Positions 62,170 through 64,000 of a DNA stretch of 64,000 nt are shown in pieces. The position numbers were made by a program, and so were the translations under genes. The DNA lies in assembly GCF_000252125.1 (NCBI RefSeq), contig NZ_AHKF01000019.1, positions 1-64,000 on the forward strand, given 5' to 3'. Positions within the stretch are counted from its first letter, which is position 1. Every line of letters starts with the position of its first letter. The stretch comes from Flavobacterium frigoris PS1 (lineage in GTDB: Bacteria > Bacteroidota > Bacteroidia > Flavobacteriales > Flavobacteriaceae). The notes beneath the pieces are model-generated. The model did no database searches and was not told the DNA's origin. It saw nothing but the letters and a program-made list of their open reading frames with translations.

Positions 62170-63273
62170 TTAGTTGTGTTCTAAAAATTCAACAATTCTA
62201 ATAAAATCTGGATCTGTTCCTAAATGCTTGTGAATATTGAATGTACTTGAATTGATCATTTTCAAATTTTTTAAAGCGGACAGCTTAATTTCAAAATTTT
62301 CATGGTGAATATATTCAAGTAAAAATGGTTCATCATCACTTTCAGGCATTTTTTCCATCATTTTGAAAAAGGCGATTTGTTCTTCTTGACTACATTCGCT
62401 AAAATTGCTCATTACAATACTTTTTGCTACTATGATATTCAAATTCCCTAAAACATTAAGTAATTCGATTCTTATTTTTTCATTTTTGTGAGCTAATAGT
62501 TCAATAAGATCCTCTTTCGCTTGAAACTGGATGTAAATGTCAGCAAGCTTTAAGGCAAAAATGACTACTGTGTCGTTTGAAGATTTCAACCAAGGTTTAA
62601 TATCAAAAACTTGTTGGTCGTCAAAACGCTGGAGCACTTCAAGTAATTGAATTTGATCCCACTCAGATAATGGAGTTTGTAACAGATCTAAAAAATCAAG
62701 CCCTTTGAAACTAAATAAATTCACCAAATATAATTGCATTTCTTTACGAACTTCATTTTTGGGATGGTTAATCAAGGTAATAACTTCATCGTGAACTTCT
62801 TTTATATGAAATTGTGTTAGTTCTCTGACACCTTTGGCGACTACATACCATTTTTTACTTCTCAGTTTAGATATAGCAAAATTAATAAGTCCAGTTTGAA
62901 AATAAAGTTTTTGAATTGATTCGTCTAGTTCTCCAGATATTTCATTTTTTAATTTGAGTAGTGTTAAAACAATAATACTTCTTTTAAAGGGGTCAGAGAG
63001 GTCCTTTTTTAATTTATTAATAATGATTTGTTGCTGGGGACTGATTTCTTGGTCCTCATTCCCAGAATACAAATAGGTGATAAGGTTTAACTCATATTTC
63101 ATTTGATAAGTACCACGTATTCTTTCATTATTTCTCAAATGGCTTCTTAAATATTTTAAGTAAATGATTGAAATAAAAATAGACAAAAGAAAAATACTAA
63201 TCATCAACCAGACCAATTCAATGATAGGTGGAGAATTTTGTAGATATTCAAAAAATGATTGTTCGTTATTCAT
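62170..63273 (-). CDS. Membrane-anchored HEAT-repeat protein
   Basis: 367 residues. One N-terminal membrane helix (~14-38) is followed by a long cytosolic helical solenoid. HEAT-like repeats are visible at ~150-345: AKGVRELTQFHIKEVHDEVITLINHPKNEVRKEM, DTVVIFALKLADIY and KIRIELLNVLGNLN. Such solenoids are protein-protein docking surfaces. Set between a receiver-only protein and the synthase, with a 1-base gap to the latter, it is a good candidate for the link that carries the regulatory signal to the synthase. No enzyme motif. Confidence 0.83.
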   Translation of the reverse strand: MNNEQSFFEYLQNSPPIIELVWLMISIFLLSIFISIIYLKYLRSHLRNNERIRGTYQMKYELNLITYLYSGNEDQEISPQQQIIINKLKKDLSDPFKRSIIVLTLLKLKNEISGELDESIQKLYFQTGLINFAISKLRSKKWYVVAKGVRELTQFHIKEVHDEVITLINHPKNEVRKEMQLYLVNLFSFKGLDFLDLLQTPLSEWDQIQLLEVLQRFDDQQVFDIKPWLKSSNDTVVIFALKLADIYIQFQAKEDLIELLAHKNEKIRIELLNVLGNLNIIVAKSIVMSNFSECSQEEQIAFFKMMEKMPESDDEPFLLEYIHHENFEIKLSALKNLKMINSSTFNIHKHLGTDPDFIRIVEFLEHN

Positions 63274-63303
63274 CGAGTTTACTTCAGGTAGTTATTTGAG
63301 AGA

Positions 63304-63672
63304 TTACCTAAGTAGTCTTTTTATTCTAATAACCAATTCATTGGGGCTAAAGGGCTTACTCATAAAGTCAGTGGCACCCAAATTAAAAGCTTTTAAAACT
63401 ATTTCTTCTTGTCCGGCTGCAGAAAAAACAATTATAGGGGTTAGCATATTTAATTTGTATCTTACATGACTAATCACTTCCAATCCGCTAATAAAAGGCA
63501 TCATAATATCCGTCAAAATCAACTCGGGTTTATGTTCTTCAATTAGTTCAATAGCTTTTTTACCGTTGTCAGCTATTAACAATTTGTACCCTTCTTTTTC
63601 TAATCGGAATTTCAGTAAAGAAGAAAGTAATGAATTGTCTTCGGCCAAAACAATTTTTTGCAGTTCACTCAT
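63304..63672 (-). CDS. Single-domain response regulator
   Basis: 122 residues, a complete receiver domain and nothing else. Acidic pocket E11/D12 (VLAEDNS), phosphoacceptor D55 in LTDIMMP, S84 in FSAAG and K106 in MSKPFSP are all present. With no output domain it must act by binding another protein, most simply the HEAT-repeat product encoded 30 bases downstream. No kinase lies in the window near it. Probably the first gene of the operon; no clear TAnnTTTG box was found upstream. Confidence 0.92.
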   Translation of the reverse strand: MSELQKIVLAEDNSLLSSLLKFRLEKEGYKLLIADNGKKAIELIEEHKPELILTDIMMPFISGLEVISHVRYKLNMLTPIIVFSAAGQEEIVLKAFNLGATDFMSKPFSPNELVIRIKRLLR

Positions 63673-64000
63673 AATGTATTCTAGTTTGATCAGTTAACTC
63701 CCGATGTGTAATTATTTATTCTTATTTGTTCTATTGAATAGTAAATTTTAATCTTTATATTTTCTAGCTATTCGGTGTTCCCTAATCTACGTAATTTGAT
63801 TGATGCTGGTTTTTATTTATGACTAATGTTGCCTCAATGTTTTTTATTCTAAATTAATATTCGAAATTGACTATTTCAATATTAACAAGCATTAATTACT
63901 CCGGTTTGACTTCGTGTTAATGTATTGAAATACATTGTTTTATAATAAAAAAATCTTAATCGCCACATTTTTTTTTACTGATGAAAAAATTATGGCGGAT
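63673..64000. other. Right-end gene-free stretch
   Basis: AT-rich, upstream of the minus-strand operon. No frame of useful length lies within it. An ATG at 63981 (MKKLWR..) could begin a plus-strand gene that runs off the edge, but seven codons are too few to judge. CGCCA (63961) and TGGCG (63993) could pair across an A/T-rich arm. Confidence 0.4.

Noticed and set aside
63981-64000. ATG near the right edge as a new plus-strand gene
   Set aside because: Only seven codons are visible and part could form an inverted repeat; not enough to call.
1-64000. CRISPR array, tRNA, rRNA, insertion sequence or prophage
   Set aside because: I looked for regularly spaced direct repeats, CCA-ending cloverleaf signals, transposase motifs and phage genes and saw none; short or odd tRNAs could be missed by eye.

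Overview
The window is a stretch of Flavobacteriaceae (Bacteroidota) chromosome, most likely a Flavobacterium. The evidence is the AT-rich sequence, promoters of the TAnnTTTG (-7) type in place of E. coli-type boxes, almost no Shine-Dalgarno sequences, several TTG/GTG starts, a SusC/SusD pair, and many proteins typical of the family (DUF3810, DUF4834, YfhO, DUF4870-like, BatA-like). I see no rRNA, tRNA, CRISPR array, transposase or prophage. Genes are tightly packed and many end in strong hairpin terminators, often shared by convergent neighbours.

Layout. 0-16 kb is mixed housekeeping: a Nudix hydrolase cut by the left edge, a PlsC-like acyltransferase with altered motifs, an ECF sigma factor with a membrane-protein partner, a DUF3810 protein, the dipeptidase PepD, a 36-residue basic protein, a small cupin, a DEAD-box helicase with an RGG-like tail, RdgB, two tandem small-RNA genes that look like 6S RNA (9.97-10.44 kb), an FMN glutamate-synthase-family protein, a hybrid 7TM histidine kinase, a NYN/LOTUS protein and a cytochrome b. 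16-20 kb holds an alpha-oxoamine synthase (sphingolipid or sulfonolipid type), a lipoprotein, a GNAT-like protein and an outer-membrane barrel. 20-26 kb is a surface-glycan set (YfhO, glycosyltransferase, flippase) with different palindromic repeats in its spacers. UvrA follows at 26.7-29.5 kb.

29.7-44.2 kb is a complete polysaccharide utilisation locus, very probably for laminarin or another beta-1,3-glucan. It contains a SusR-like membrane-spanning regulator, SusC, SusD, a surface glycan-binding lipoprotein with a duplicated binding domain, a lipoprotein GH16, a GH3 beta-glucosidase and a secreted GH16. Surface GH16 cuts the glucan, the binding protein and SusD capture it, SusC imports oligosaccharides, and the second GH16 and GH3 finish digestion.

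44.7-57 kb is mixed again: a second ECF sigma factor with a 47-residue basic protein behind it, an endonuclease III without its iron-sulfur cysteines, Bcp, a large conserved protein of unknown function, a PhnP-like metallo-hydrolase, an operon with a dihydroorotase-like protein that has lost its metal-binding histidines, a lactonase and a second DEAD-box-type helicase.

57-63.7 kb (minus strand) is the most interesting part: a five-gene operon of response regulator, HEAT-repeat membrane protein, processive-type GT2 synthase, LtaS-like membrane transferase with TPRs, and a TPR plus YaiO-type outer-membrane barrel. It has the logic of a synthase-dependent exopolysaccharide system (inner-membrane synthase, periplasmic decorating enzyme, TPR/barrel exit) but its set of parts is unlike pga, bcs or alg.
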